A stretch of 32,638 bases of DNA from Desulfosarcina sp. (GCA_029288035.1 JARFPZ010000263.1:1-32638); one strand, 5' to 3'. Positions 1 to 8,295 are shown, counted from the stretch's first letter. Program-made: numbers and translations. The notes: a model not told the origin generated them from the sequence alone.

Positions 1-105
1 AACAACGTGGCGTTCCAGTTGTCGACCCTTGTTATTTTGGAAATTTTTATGCACCTTGGTGATAACCACAAGTTTTAAGGCTATGAAAATCAACTAATCA
101 ACGAA
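1..105. other. Non-coding window edge, no gene seen
   Basis: No supportable reading frame. The stretch lies just downstream of the minus-strand zinc-ribbon gene. Near 91-104 it contains ATCAACTAATCAAC, which resembles the TCAAC-type dispersed repeat seen again at 9880-9902. Confidence 0.4.
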
Positions 106-417
106 TTAAATCCTTTTGCCACAGTACGGACAGTATTTAAAATCTTGATCCAAAGACATTTTGCAATAATGACAGGTTTTGGGCCTGTCACCGGTTTGCT
201 GCGAAATATCCGGTTCAAATTCAGGGACCGTCTTTTGGCAGCGATCACACATGATAAACGGATTACCTTTTTTAACTCTTAAAAGCGGGATGAAAAAGAA
301 ACTGAGGTAGTGATCTACTCGTTTGAAATAGGCCTGGTGCAAGCCGCAAAGTGGACACCGCCTCGGATTTTGGTCTAATATCTTCGTTTTGGGAGATACG
401 CCAGCGATAATAATCAT
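106..417 (-). CDS. Zinc-ribbon protein, function unknown
   Basis: A 103-residue protein with four Cys pairs: CPLC near residue 21, CDRC near residue 57, and CHYC and CPYC in the C-terminal 25 residues. The last two form a typical treble-clef or zinc-ribbon end, and the first two look like a second zinc site. A hydrophobic, aromatic stretch between the first two pairs (around YLSFFFIPLL) could touch the membrane but is short. Small zinc-ribbon proteins of this layout are common in Desulfobacterota and have no assigned role. The start is ATG, with a GAGGG some 13 nt upstream inside the preceding gene. It begins 5 nt after the stop of that gene, so the two are probably co-transcribed. Confidence 0.7.
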   Translation of the reverse strand: MIIIAGVSPKTKILDQNPRRCPLCGLHQAYFKRVDHYLSFFFIPLLRVKKGNPFIMCDRCQKTVPEFEPDISQQTGDRPKTCHYCKMSLDQDFKYCPYCGKRI

Positions 418-422
418 GGCGA

Positions 423-710
423 TTAAAACACCCTCGGTTTACAAATAATTTCCCTGATTCTCAAATCAAAAAAATTGTTCTGATGAGCCGGCTTTAGAAC
501 CAGCGCGGCATCTGCGCCACGGCCCGATCCACCAATCGAGATAATATCGGCGCCCGAGAGGGCAACGGCAAACAATTGCATTGCTTTGTAAGCCGTCTTG
601 CCGGAGGAGGATGCCACCACCACCTCCTCCATGCCAAGCTCTTTTCCTCTTCCAGCAGCCAGCCTCAGGGTCTGATCCGTATTGTCTTTACCGGGTTTAT
701 CGAAATACAT
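423..710 (-). CDS. Pyruvate kinase alpha/beta-domain-like protein, shortened
   Basis: A 95-residue protein. The N-terminal part (MYFDKPGKDNTDQTLRLA, then VVVASSSGKTA) and the C-terminal part (IISIGGSGRGADAALVLKPA ... EIICKPR) match the two ends of the stand-alone proteins related to the C-terminal domain of pyruvate kinase. As I know them, those proteins are about 180-200 residues long. The middle (roughly 85 residues, containing the usual VTH, THALSG and E/MAADAG segments) is absent, with the seam near residues 46-50 (about 560-575 in the window). The frame is preserved. The ATG at 710 is preferred over the upstream in-frame ATG at 725 because AAGGAGGGA sits directly before it. Such proteins have no proven enzyme activity. 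This could be an in-frame deletion allele or a natural short form. Confidence 0.65.
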   Translation of the reverse strand: MYFDKPGKDNTDQTLRLAAGRGKELGMEEVVVASSSGKTAYKAMQLFAVALSGADIISIGGSGRGADAALVLKPAHQNNFFDLRIREIICKPRVF

Positions 711-872
711 GTCTCCCTCCTTCAACCAAATGAATGTTTAATGTGACGCCATTTTACCGCAATAAAAAATACAGTCAATATTGATTAAAATTGACAAATG
801 ATGTATGAAGATTAGCTTAATTTGTGAAAAATGCAGACAATTGTAAATCCATTCATTAATAAGGATCTGGAA

Positions 873-1208
873 ATGGAAATCACTCAGAAAGAGGAAAACG
901 GGATTCTCTTCTTTACCATAATAGGACGATTGGATGCCGACTCTTCTCCGGAAGCCGAAAAAGTCGTCCACGATGCGCTTGAAGGTCAAACAACACGGGT
1001 ATTGTTCGATTTGGCCTCGTTGGAATATCTCAGCAGTGCCGGTCTCAGGGTTTTATTGAGTACTGCAAAAGAAATGCGACGAAGAGATGGCAAATTTGTC
1101 CTCTGTTCCTTGAATGAATTTGTAAAGGAACTATTTGATGTCAGTGGTTTTCAATCCTTGATCCCGATCGCCGATTCGGTTGAATCGGGAATCGAGATGC
1201 TTTCTTGA
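873..1208 (+). CDS. STAS-domain anti-sigma factor antagonist-like protein
   Basis: A 111-residue single STAS domain of the SpoIIAA/RsbV type. Such proteins act in partner switching: the unphosphorylated form binds an anti-sigma or kinase partner, and phosphorylation of a conserved Ser releases it. The phospho-site loop is visible as LEYLSSAGLRVLL, with S54-S55 at the expected place. By alignment with RsbV, S55 is the likely acceptor. The ATG at 873 is chosen because AAGG (861-864) lies 8 nt upstream and the STAS fold begins at once (MEITQKEENGILFFTI); an in-frame ATG at 831 would add 14 unlike residues. A TTGACA at 791-796 may be a -35 element. No cognate kinase or phosphatase is in view. It stands alone, upstream of the RsbRD-dsr operon. 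Confidence 0.85.
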   Translation: MEITQKEENGILFFTIIGRLDADSSPEAEKVVHDALEGQTTRVLFDLASLEYLSSAGLRVLLSTAKEMRRRDGKFVLCSLNEFVKELFDVSGFQSLIPIADSVESGIEMLS

Positions 1209-1556
1209 CATCCTATTTCGCAACGTAGTCCTTTGCTGCGTTATTAAACCGGAGAATGCTGACAGAATACCACAATTTCAACTCAAATTTCTTAGCAAAC
1301 CTTCCGCCCTTTCCCAGCGTAAAAATACCTTAGAAAGCGCTGTCAGCGGGTATGACTCCCGTTAAATATTGAAGTCATTACCGGCGTTTCATTTGCTCTT
1401 GACAGACAAAGTTAAGTCGATTATAGTCGCCCCCTTCGGCCTGATCCATAGGGTTTGAATAATTTTCCTCATCACAGCCGACGCCGCAAAATTGGAGGGA
1501 AAAAATCTGAGTAAGGTGGAGATATCACTTAAGGGATCGGGCTGCCAGGAGAGTAA
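1209..1556 (+). other. Intergenic region upstream of the RsbRD-dsrMKJOP operon
   Basis: No gene. It contains a weak hairpin (AGCGGG at 1345-1350 with CCCGTT at 1358-1363) without a T-run, which may end the STAS transcript. It also holds a strong promoter (1399-1427) and a leader of about 120 nt before the RsbRD gene. The leader has two purine-rich Shine-Dalgarno-like stretches (GGAGGG near 1494 and GGTGGAG near 1516) without a long frame behind them. Confidence 0.5.
1399..1427 (+). promoter_or_regulatory. Strong sigma70-type promoter of the dsr operon
   Basis: TTGACA (1399-1404), a 17-nt spacer and TATAGT (1422-1427): a perfect -35 and a one-mismatch -10 at ideal spacing. It points into the RsbRD-N gene and dsrMKJOP, giving a leader of about 120 nt. 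I see no competing promoter between the RsbRD gene and dsrM. Confidence 0.7.
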
Positions 1557-2081
1557 ATGGCTAAAGAGCTGGCAAAAATAATCGCACATAAAAAAGCGGC
1601 CATCGTAAAAAAATGGTTTGACCTGACCGCGCAAACTTATGCGCCGGATACCGCTGAATTTTTAAAATCCAAAACAGATCCTTTTGCCAATCCGGTTGGC
1701 GTTTCGATGCTCAGCAGCCTTGACGGTATGCTGGATCAGCTGATCCACGATATGGACCCTCAGATCATCAACTCGTATCTGGATCCCATCATCCGGATTC
1801 GGGCAGTTCAAAATTTTACGCCCTCTCAAGCCGTTGCATTCATCCTGTCCTTAAAAAAAGCCCTTAGAACGAGTCTGACAAAGGAGCTCCGCGACATCCG
1901 AAACGTAACAGAATTATCAGAACTTGAATCTAAAATTGATCGGCTTAGCCTAATGGCCTTTGATATATATATGCAATGCAGGGAAAAGATCTATCAACTC
2001 AGTGCGAACGAGATGAAAAACCGGACATTTAGAGCATTTGAGAGAGCCGGTCTGATTTCAGAAAAAGCGGAGGGAGCCTAA
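1557..2081 (+). CDS. RsbRD N-terminal domain protein upstream of dsrM
   Basis: A 174-residue, mostly helical protein with the pattern of the RsbRD N-terminal domain: an early KKAAIVKKWFDL helix, a conserved DPFANPVG segment, and a long central helix including LDPIIRIRAVQNFTPSQAV. In RsbR/RsbT co-antagonists this domain is a sensory, non-haem globin-like module fused to STAS. Here no STAS domain follows, but a separate STAS protein lies 0.35 kb upstream. AGGAG at 1547-1551 precedes the ATG by 5 nt. The gene lies 97 nt before dsrM, on the same strand and behind the strong promoter, so it probably belongs to the dsr transcript. A regulatory or assembly role for DsrMKJOP is inference only. Confidence 0.75.
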   Translation: MAKELAKIIAHKKAAIVKKWFDLTAQTYAPDTAEFLKSKTDPFANPVGVSMLSSLDGMLDQLIHDMDPQIINSYLDPIIRIRAVQNFTPSQAVAFILSLKKALRTSLTKELRDIRNVTELSELESKIDRLSLMAFDIYMQCREKIYQLSANEMKNRTFRAFERAGLISEKAEGA

Positions 2082-2178
2082 TTTTTCCCAGAAAATCGCC
2101 TTTGCCATATGATGAATTGGTATTCTTAATTTAAAGTAACAACCTATAGATATTAACGCCAAAGTGAGGTGTGGGTCA

Positions 2179-3261
2179 ATGAATTCAAGGTACATGTTTT
2201 CACTTATCGCTGTTATTGTGCTGTTTTTGATTGCTTGGGCAGGCGCGGCGGTCGGACTCCAAGTTGTTTTCGGAATTATCATCCCCTATCTGGCAATAAT
2301 CACTTTTTTGGCGGGATTCGCCTATAAAGTAGTGGGATGGTCGCGTTCGGCGGTACCCTTTCGGATACCCACCACCGGCGGTCAACAAAAATCGCTGCCC
2401 TGGTTCCAACACTCACCGCTGGACTGTCCTGCCAACAATTGGCAGGTGGTTGTGCGGATGGCGTTGGAAATATTGACCTTTCGGTCACTGTTTCGCAATA
2501 CCCGTATGCGGTTAAAGGAGGGAACCAAACTCTCATATCAGCTGGAAATTTTTCTATGGGTAGGGGCGCTGGCCTTTCACTACGCGTTTTTGACCGTTAT
2601 CATCCGCCATCTGCGATTTTTTACCGATCCAGTGCCGTTTTTTGTTACTATTTTTGATAATGTCGACAGTTTCTTTCGCTTGGAAGTTTTATATTCGAAC
2701 TTTCAATTTGGCTTGCCGGGGGTATCCTTATCCAGTCTTGTCCTATTGGCTGCTGTAGCCTACCTTGCTTCAAGACGGCTTTTTATCCGTCAGGTCAGAT
2801 ATATCTCCATGGCAAGCGACTATTTCCCATTGTTTTTAATTTTCGGAATTGCCCTGACTGGCATTCTGATGCGCTATTTCACAAAGATCGATGTCACGGC
2901 GGCCAAGGAACTGACCATGGGATTGGTTACCTTTCGCCCCACCATTCCCGAAGGTATTGGATCCGTGTTTTATATCCATCTTTTTTTCGTCAGTGTCCTG
3001 CTGGCCTATTTCCCATTCAGCAAACTGATGCATCTGGCGGGTGTTTTTCTGAGCCCGACCCGCAACCTCCCCACGAATACGCGTGCCAAAAGGCATGTTA
3101 ATCCCTGGAACTACCCGGTTCCTGTACATACCTACGAAGAATACGAAGATGAATTCAGAGATAAAATGATAGAAGCCGGGCTACCGGTTGTTAAAATGCC
3201 CGTGGAAGCACCCGCCGAAGAGCCAACCGAAGAAAAAAGCCAAGGTGAGGACAAGGAGTAG
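2179..3261 (+). CDS. dsrM: DsrM, membrane cytochrome b subunit of DsrMKJOP
   Basis: A 360-residue integral membrane protein of the NarI-like cytochrome b family. It exchanges electrons with the menaquinone pool and passes them to DsrK. An N-terminal hairpin of two membrane segments is followed by a cytoplasmic segment (PFRIPTTGGQQKSLPWFQHS), then about four more segments with His residues suitable for haem b (for example near FHYAFLTVIIRHLRF and in the last segment). The C-terminus is charged and Glu-rich. The ATG at 2179 is chosen over the GTG at 2164 because GAGGTG (2166-2171) sits 7 nt before it and membrane segment 1 follows. The dsrK start is 3 nt after its stop, so they are tightly coupled. 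Confidence 0.95.
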   Translation: MNSRYMFSLIAVIVLFLIAWAGAAVGLQVVFGIIIPYLAIITFLAGFAYKVVGWSRSAVPFRIPTTGGQQKSLPWFQHSPLDCPANNWQVVVRMALEILTFRSLFRNTRMRLKEGTKLSYQLEIFLWVGALAFHYAFLTVIIRHLRFFTDPVPFFVTIFDNVDSFFRLEVLYSNFQFGLPGVSLSSLVLLAAVAYLASRRLFIRQVRYISMASDYFPLFLIFGIALTGILMRYFTKIDVTAAKELTMGLVTFRPTIPEGIGSVFYIHLFFVSVLLAYFPFSKLMHLAGVFLSPTRNLPTNTRAKRHVNPWNYPVPVHTYEEYEDEFRDKMIEAGLPVVKMPVEAPAEEPTEEKSQGEDKE

Positions 3262-3264
3262 ATT

Positions 3265-4911
3265 ATGGCAGAAGAATTACCCAAACCCGAGCAACTCATC
3301 CAGATCGATCATCGTCCGCCCAATACGGACTGGATGGAAACACCGATCGATATCCGCAAAGGGATGTATTGCTATGCATCCAATCCAAAAAGCGTGGAAT
3401 ACCTGGGGCTTCCCAATGCCCGCGCCTGGAATCCGGCCGAAGAAGACTGGAAATTACCTGAAAACTGGCAGGAAATCATCCACCAGGGCTTTAAAGAACG
3501 CCTCGAACGCTTTAGATCGTTTAAGGTTTTCATGGATATTTGTGTACGTTGCGGCGCCTGTGCCGATAAATGCCACTATTTTATCGGAACCGGCGATCCC
3601 AAGAACATGCCGGTGGTCAGGGCCGAGCTTTTGCGCTCCGTATATCGCAACGATTTTACCCGGGCCGGCAAAATTCTGGGAAAAATCAACGGCGCCCGCC
3701 CCATGGGGATCGATGTGTTGAAGGAGTGGTGGTACTACATGTTTCAATGCTCTGAATGTCGCCGCTGCTCGCTTTTCTGTCCCTACGGAATCGATACGGC
3801 CGAGATTACCATCATGGGCCGGGAACTGCTGAATCTGATCGGCCTGAACATCGACTGGATTGCAACCCCGGTGGCCAATTGCTACCGCACCGGTAATCAC
3901 CTGGGGATCCAGCCCCACGCATTTAAAGACATGCTTGACTTTTTTGTTGAGGATATCGAGGACGTCACCGGGGTGCCGGTGGCGCCGCAGTTCAACAAAA
4001 AAGGCGCCGATATTTTGTTCATTACCCCTTCCGGAGACGTGTTTGCCGACCCCGGCACATACACCTGCATGGGATATATGATACTGTTTCATTATTTACA
4101 GGAAAAATATGGCTTTGATATTACCTGGAGCACCTATGCCTCCGAGGGCGGTAACTTCGGTTTTTTCACCTCTCACGAAACCATGAAACGGCTGAATTCC
4201 AAAATGTATGCCGAAGCCAAGCGGCTGGGCGTCAAATGGATTCTGGGGGGCGAGTGCGGCCACATGTGGCGGGTGATCAATCAATACATGGATACCATGA
4301 ACGGGCCGGCGGATTTTTTGGAAGAACCGGTAAATCCCATCACCGGGACCAAGTTTGAAAATGCCAAATCCACTAAAATGGTTCACATAACTGAATTTAC
4401 CTCTGATTTGATCAAGCACGGTAAGCTGGATCTCGATCCGACCCGCAATGATCATCTCAAGGTAACTTTCCATGATTCCTGCAACCCTGCCCGGGGGATG
4501 GGTTTATTTGATGAACCACGCCATGTGATCAAAAACGTATGCAATCACTTTTACGATATGCCGGCCAATACCATTCGGGAGCAAACGTTTTGCTGCGGCA
4601 GCGGTGCCGGGCTGAACGCCGGGGAAGACATAGAGCTGCGAATGACCGGCGGCCTGCCCAGGGCCAATGCCGTCAAATACGTCCACGAAAAGCACGATGT
4701 CAACATGCTGGCCACGATCTGTGCCATTGACAGAGCCGCCCTGCCGGCCCTGATGGAATACTGGGTTCCCGAAGTGGATGTTACCGGCGTGCATGAACTG
4801 GTGGCCAATGCCTTGGTCCTAGACGGGCAAAACGACAGGACCACCGATCTGCGTGGTGAGGATATTCCCGGATTAGCGGGTGATTCGGAGGAAGAAACTG
4901 ATGAAGGATAA
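3265..4911 (+). CDS. dsrK: DsrK, HdrD-like iron-sulfur catalytic subunit
   Basis: A 548-residue cytoplasmic protein related to heterodisulfide reductase HdrD, taken to reduce the DsrC trisulfide with electrons from DsrM. Two [4Fe-4S] binding sets are visible: C93-x2-C96-x2-C99-x3-C103 and C162-x2-C165-x2-C168-x3-C172-P. The C-terminal half has the CCG-type non-cubane cluster region: GGECGHMWRV, then HDSCNPARG and FCCGSGAGLN. This is the special catalytic iron-sulfur site of HdrB/HdrD. AAGGAG precedes the ATG at 3265. The 3' end overlaps dsrJ by 11 nt. Length and motifs are as expected, with no sign of damage. Confidence 0.96.
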   Translation: MAEELPKPEQLIQIDHRPPNTDWMETPIDIRKGMYCYASNPKSVEYLGLPNARAWNPAEEDWKLPENWQEIIHQGFKERLERFRSFKVFMDICVRCGACADKCHYFIGTGDPKNMPVVRAELLRSVYRNDFTRAGKILGKINGARPMGIDVLKEWWYYMFQCSECRRCSLFCPYGIDTAEITIMGRELLNLIGLNIDWIATPVANCYRTGNHLGIQPHAFKDMLDFFVEDIEDVTGVPVAPQFNKKGADILFITPSGDVFADPGTYTCMGYMILFHYLQEKYGFDITWSTYASEGGNFGFFTSHETMKRLNSKMYAEAKRLGVKWILGGECGHMWRVINQYMDTMNGPADFLEEPVNPITGTKFENAKSTKMVHITEFTSDLIKHGKLDLDPTRNDHLKVTFHDSCNPARGMGLFDEPRHVIKNVCNHFYDMPANTIREQTFCCGSGAGLNAGEDIELRMTGGLPRANAVKYVHEKHDVNMLATICAIDRAALPALMEYWVPEVDVTGVHELVANALVLDGQNDRTTDLRGEDIPGLAGDSEEETDEG

Positions 4912-5293
4912 AAAAATTATTATTACCGGTGTGGTCATTTTCATCGTTATTGTCACCTTTCCCTTCTGGTACAATCGGGGAAAGGCTGCACCCGCACCAG
5001 AGTTAGAACTGACACCAAGAGCCAAAGCGGCCAAAGTGTGTGTGCGCTCGACCGAATATATGAAAGCCGAACACATGCAGCTGCTGGATATCTGGCGAGA
5101 GGCGGTGGTGCGCAGGGGCGAAAGAACATATGTAAGTCCCGACGGCAAGGAGTATAATATGAGCTTGTCCAATACCTGTCTGGATTGCCACGCCAATAAA
5201 ACGGAGTTTTGTGACCGTTGTCATAACTATGCCTCGGTGCAGCCATATTGTTGGGATTGTCATATCGATGATAAGTTAAAGGAGAAATCTTAA
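4901..5293 (+). CDS. dsrJ: DsrJ, periplasmic triheme cytochrome c
   Basis: A 130-residue protein with an N-terminal membrane anchor or uncleaved signal (residues 6-23) and three haem c sites: CLDCH, CDRCH and CWDCH. An extra Cys at residue 47 (KVCVRSTEYM) corresponds to the unusual distal Cys ligand known for one DsrJ haem. The protein carries electrons on the periplasmic side of the complex, with DsrO and DsrP. The ATG at 4901 has GGAGGA (4887-4892) 8 nt upstream; the in-frame ATG at 4880 lies before that site. It overlaps the dsrK stop by 11 nt, and its TAA shares one base with the dsrO ATG, so all are translationally coupled. Confidence 0.95.
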   Translation: MKDKKIIITGVVIFIVIVTFPFWYNRGKAAPAPELELTPRAKAAKVCVRSTEYMKAEHMQLLDIWREAVVRRGERTYVSPDGKEYNMSLSNTCLDCHANKTEFCDRCHNYASVQPYCWDCHIDDKLKEKS

Positions 5294-6081
5294 TGGATAG
5301 CAGCAGACGACGCATTTTACAGTTACTTGGTCTCTCATCGCTGGCGCTAGCGGCCAAGCCGGTTTTCAATGCCTTTGCTGAAGAGGAGCATGGCGGTAAA
5401 GCCCATCCAATCATAAAAGAAAACGATAATGCATTGAAGGCTAAACAGTGGGCCATGGTCATTGATACCCGGCAGTTTGAATCCGAGGAAGATCTGGAAC
5501 CATTAATAGAAATTTGTCACAAAATTCACAATGTTCCTCATTTGTCGGAAAAACGCCATGAGATCAAATGGATTTGGGGGGTTCATTACCACAATGCTTT
5601 TCCGGGTAAGGCCGCTCGATTTTTAAGTGAGGAAGTCGAACACAAACCGTTTTTTGTCCTTTGTAACCATTGTGAAAACCCGCCCTGCGTGCGGGCCTGT
5701 CCGACCCAGGCAACTTGGAAAAGGGAGTCGGACGGGGTTGTCCTGATGGATTTTCACCGCTGCATAGGATGCCGCTTCTGCATGGCCGCCTGCCCGTTTG
5801 GCGCCCGTAGTTTCAATTACCGGGATCCTCGGCCCTTTATCAAGGAAATCAACGTTAAATTTCCCACGCGGGCGAAAGGCGTGGTCGAAAAATGTAATTT
5901 TTGTGTCGAACGATTGGCTGTCGGTCAACTGCCGGCCTGTGTGGAAGTCTCTGAAGGCAAACTGGCCTTCGGGGATCTATATGATCCGGAATCAAATGTT
6001 CGGGAACTCATCCGAACCCATTTCACCATTCGGCGCAAGCAGACGTTGGGCACCGAACCGTCCGTTTATTATATCGTGTGA
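5293..6081 (+). CDS. dsrO: DsrO, Tat-exported ferredoxin-like subunit
   Basis: A 262-residue iron-sulfur protein of the DMSO-reductase B/HybA type, placed on the periplasmic face between DsrJ and DsrP. The N-terminus SSRRRILQLLGLSSLALAA is a twin-arginine signal. Several Cys groups for [4Fe-4S] clusters follow: CNHCENPPCVRACP, CIGCRFCMAACPFG and, later, CNFCVERLAVGQLPAC. The start codon overlaps the dsrJ stop (TAATG) and GGAGAA precedes it. The downstream dsrP begins after 9 nt. Domain content and order are typical of sulfate-reducer dsrMKJOP. Confidence 0.95.
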   Translation: MDSSRRRILQLLGLSSLALAAKPVFNAFAEEEHGGKAHPIIKENDNALKAKQWAMVIDTRQFESEEDLEPLIEICHKIHNVPHLSEKRHEIKWIWGVHYHNAFPGKAARFLSEEVEHKPFFVLCNHCENPPCVRACPTQATWKRESDGVVLMDFHRCIGCRFCMAACPFGARSFNYRDPRPFIKEINVKFPTRAKGVVEKCNFCVERLAVGQLPACVEVSEGKLAFGDLYDPESNVRELIRTHFTIRRKQTLGTEPSVYYIV

Positions 6082-6090
6082 GGGATTATT

Positions 6091-7248
6091 ATGCTAGAAT
6101 TAGCGATCAGAGGAAGCAAAAAATACTATGGATGGATGTCGTTTTTGCTGGTGATCATCGGCATCGGTTTCCTTTTCTACCTAAAACAGCTTGATTTCGG
6201 GCTGGGTATTACCGGCTTGAGCCGGGATACATCCTGGGGATTCTATATTGCCAACTTCACCTTTCTGGTCGGGGTCGCCGCCGGTGGGGTGATGGTCGTG
6301 CTTCCTTATTATCTGCACGACTACAAGGCATTTGGCAGGGTGACAATACTAGGAGAGTTCCTAGCCATTGCCTCGGTGATTATGTGCATAATCTTTATTC
6401 TGGTCGACCTGGGGCAGCCCATGCGGGTTATCAATGTATTTATTTACCCGACGCTGCATTCCGTGCTTTTCTGGGATACGATTGTCCTAAACGGTTATTT
6501 GTTTTTAAACCTCGTCATCGGCTGGAATGTCCTGGAGGCCGAACGTAACAATGTCCACTACCAGCCCTGGTTAAAACCCTTGATTTACATTTCGATCCCC
6601 TGGGCCATCAGCATCCATACGGTAACTGCTTTTCTATACTCCGGCCTGCCAGGCAGGGGATTCTGGATGACCGCCATCTTGGCACCGCGGTTTCTGTCTT
6701 CGGCCTTTGCAGCCGGACCGGCCCTGCTTATTTTGCTGTGCCTGATCATCCGACGGGTGACGCATTTCGATCCTGGTCGGGAGCAGATCCAGTCCCTGGC
6801 CAAAATCGTCGCCTATGCTATTTGTATCAACGTGTTTTTCTTTTTGTGCGAGGTGTTTGTGGCGTTTTATAGCAACATCCCCGAGCATATGGATCACCTG
6901 AAATATCTTTTTATCGGTCTTCACGGAAAAGGCGCCTATGTTCCCTGGATGTGGGCATCCTTTGCGTTGATGGCCATCGGCATCATTCTGACGGTCAACC
7001 CCTTCACCCGCAAAAATGAAGGCGTTCTGGCGGTGGCCTGCGTGGTTATATTCTTGGGGACCTGGATCGACAAGGGCTTGGGAATGATTGCCGGCGGGTT
7101 TACCCCTTCCCCGCTGCATCAAGTCAACGAATACATTCCCTCCCTGCCGGAAGTGGTGATCGCACTGGCTGTGTGGGCGACTGGATTTTTGATACTGACG
7201 GCGCTGTTTAAAATGGCGATAGGGGTCAAAGAGGAGACCGGCGGATAA
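6091..7248 (+). CDS. dsrP: DsrP, NrfD-family membrane quinone subunit
   Basis: A 385-residue polytopic protein of the NrfD/PsrC family with about ten membrane segments, the first at residues 15-30 (WMSFLLVIIGIGFLFYL). It is the second quinone-interacting subunit of the complex and partners DsrO. Typical NrfD features are the early SRDTSWGFYIANFTFLVG segment and the HTVTAFLYSGLPGRGFW segment. The start is ATG at 6091 with GAGGGATT just upstream. It is the last gene of the operon and is followed within 60 nt by a hairpin terminator. Confidence 0.95.
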   Translation: MLELAIRGSKKYYGWMSFLLVIIGIGFLFYLKQLDFGLGITGLSRDTSWGFYIANFTFLVGVAAGGVMVVLPYYLHDYKAFGRVTILGEFLAIASVIMCIIFILVDLGQPMRVINVFIYPTLHSVLFWDTIVLNGYLFLNLVIGWNVLEAERNNVHYQPWLKPLIYISIPWAISIHTVTAFLYSGLPGRGFWMTAILAPRFLSSAFAAGPALLILLCLIIRRVTHFDPGREQIQSLAKIVAYAICINVFFFLCEVFVAFYSNIPEHMDHLKYLFIGLHGKGAYVPWMWASFALMAIGIILTVNPFTRKNEGVLAVACVVIFLGTWIDKGLGMIAGGFTPSPLHQVNEYIPSLPEVVIALAVWATGFLILTALFKMAIGVKEETGG

Positions 7249-7274
7249 CAACACATCAGCATCATAAAAATAAG

Positions 7275-7313
7275 AAAAGGGGCTTTCTAAAGTTGGAATA
7301 CCCCTTTTTCATT
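7275..7313 (+). terminator. Rho-independent terminator after dsrP
   Basis: AAAAGGGG (7275-7282) pairs perfectly with CCCCTTTT (7301-7308). The 18-nt loop can pair internally (CTTT/AAAG). A T-run ends the right arm. It lies between the convergent dsrP and diguanylate cyclase genes, so it may serve both strands. Confidence 0.75.
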
Positions 7314-7362
7314 GGATAAACGGCTAATTTGTATCTGCACCGTATAATAAATGGCGCCGTGA

Positions 7363-8295
7363 TTATTTTACGGGTTGGGTCAATGCGGGCGCAAAAGAAA
7401 TTTTGTTCCGCCCCTTTTTTTTTGAGACATACATTGCGTTATCCGCACGGTTAACGAAACTTTTTGCATCTTCACAAGTTAGATATTCAACGACGCCGAT
7501 ACTTACGGTTATGCTCAACGGTCTGGTATCGGTGAACACTTGGGTTTCAATTTCGACCGCATGTCTCACTCTCTCGGCAACTGCAATTGCCCTCTCCAGC
7601 TCGGTTTCGGGCAAAATTATGGTAAATTCATCCCCGGCATACCTGTAGGCGGTATCTTGCATTCTAATCGCAGATTTTATTATTTCCCCAATAGACGAAA
7701 GGATCTTATCGCCGAAAAGGTGCCCATAAGTATCATTCAATGATTTGAATTTATCGATGTCCATCAGAATGAGGGAAAGAGGACGATAGTATCGGTTAGA
7801 TCGTTCGATTTCTTGAGCGATATGACGATAGAACTGTCTGGAATTAAATAAACCTGTCAAATCGTCTCTAATCGTCAAGTTTTTTAATTCCTCCAATTTT
7901 CGGCTATTTTCTTTTTTTTCTGAACGGTTTTTCAATACGACGTTAATTCTCAACAGGAGATCTTCCAACCGTAAAGGTTTCATAATCAGATCGATGGCTC
8001 CCTGAGCCATGACCTCTTCAATGGTATAATCCAGAGAATACCCCGTCATGATGATAACGTCGGTATTGTAAGTCTGCCTTATGATTTTGGTTAACTCTAA
8101 ACCGTTTATGCCGGGCAATTGGACATCGGCGAGAACAATTCCAATTACTTGATTCTTGAGAATATCAAGTGCCGCTTCGGCACTGACTGCCGTGAAGGTT
8201 TGAAATCCTGATCTTTCAAGAAACATGTGGACCAATTCACGGATATCCCTATCATCATCTACAACTAAAATTTTAGGTCTCATATCATCCGACAT
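7363..8295 (-). CDS. Response regulator with GGDEF domain (diguanylate cyclase)
   Basis: A 310-residue two-domain protein. Residues 6-122 form a receiver domain with acidic pocket D13/D14, phospho-acceptor D57 (ADVQLPG) and K106 (MKPL). A short linker helix leads to a GGDEF domain from about residue 140 (LTIRDDLTGLFNSR). The signature is AGDEF (220-224), an accepted active variant. An RxxD inhibitory site (R211-M-Q-D214) stands exactly five residues before it, so product inhibition by c-di-GMP is likely. The domain order is that of PleD/WspR-like proteins, in which phosphorylation drives dimerisation and GTP condensation. No histidine kinase gene is adjacent. A PilZ protein that could read c-di-GMP is encoded 12 kb away (20488). 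Confidence 0.93.
   Translation of the reverse strand: MSDDMRPKILVVDDDRDIRELVHMFLERSGFQTFTAVSAEAALDILKNQVIGIVLADVQLPGINGLELTKIIRQTYNTDVIIMTGYSLDYTIEEVMAQGAIDLIMKPLRLEDLLLRINVVLKNRSEKKENSRKLEELKNLTIRDDLTGLFNSRQFYRHIAQEIERSNRYYRPLSLILMDIDKFKSLNDTYGHLFGDKILSSIGEIIKSAIRMQDTAYRYAGDEFTIILPETELERAIAVAERVRHAVEIETQVFTDTRPLSITVSIGVVEYLTCEDAKSFVNRADNAMYVSKKKGRNKISFAPALTQPVK

Noticed and set aside
738-989. A minus-strand frame opposite the STAS gene
   Set aside because: It overlaps a clear STAS domain and its own promoter region; low-complexity residues suggest a shadow.
1345-1363. Terminator after the STAS gene
   Set aside because: The stem has only six pairs, one of them a wobble, and no T-run follows.
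1180-1365. A 61-residue frame after the STAS gene
   Set aside because: It overlaps the STAS end, has no ribosome site and no family resemblance.
3454-4092. A 212-residue minus-strand open frame
   Set aside because: It lies wholly inside dsrK on the other strand, shows no recognisable domain and has no ribosome site; it is a shadow of GC-biased codons.
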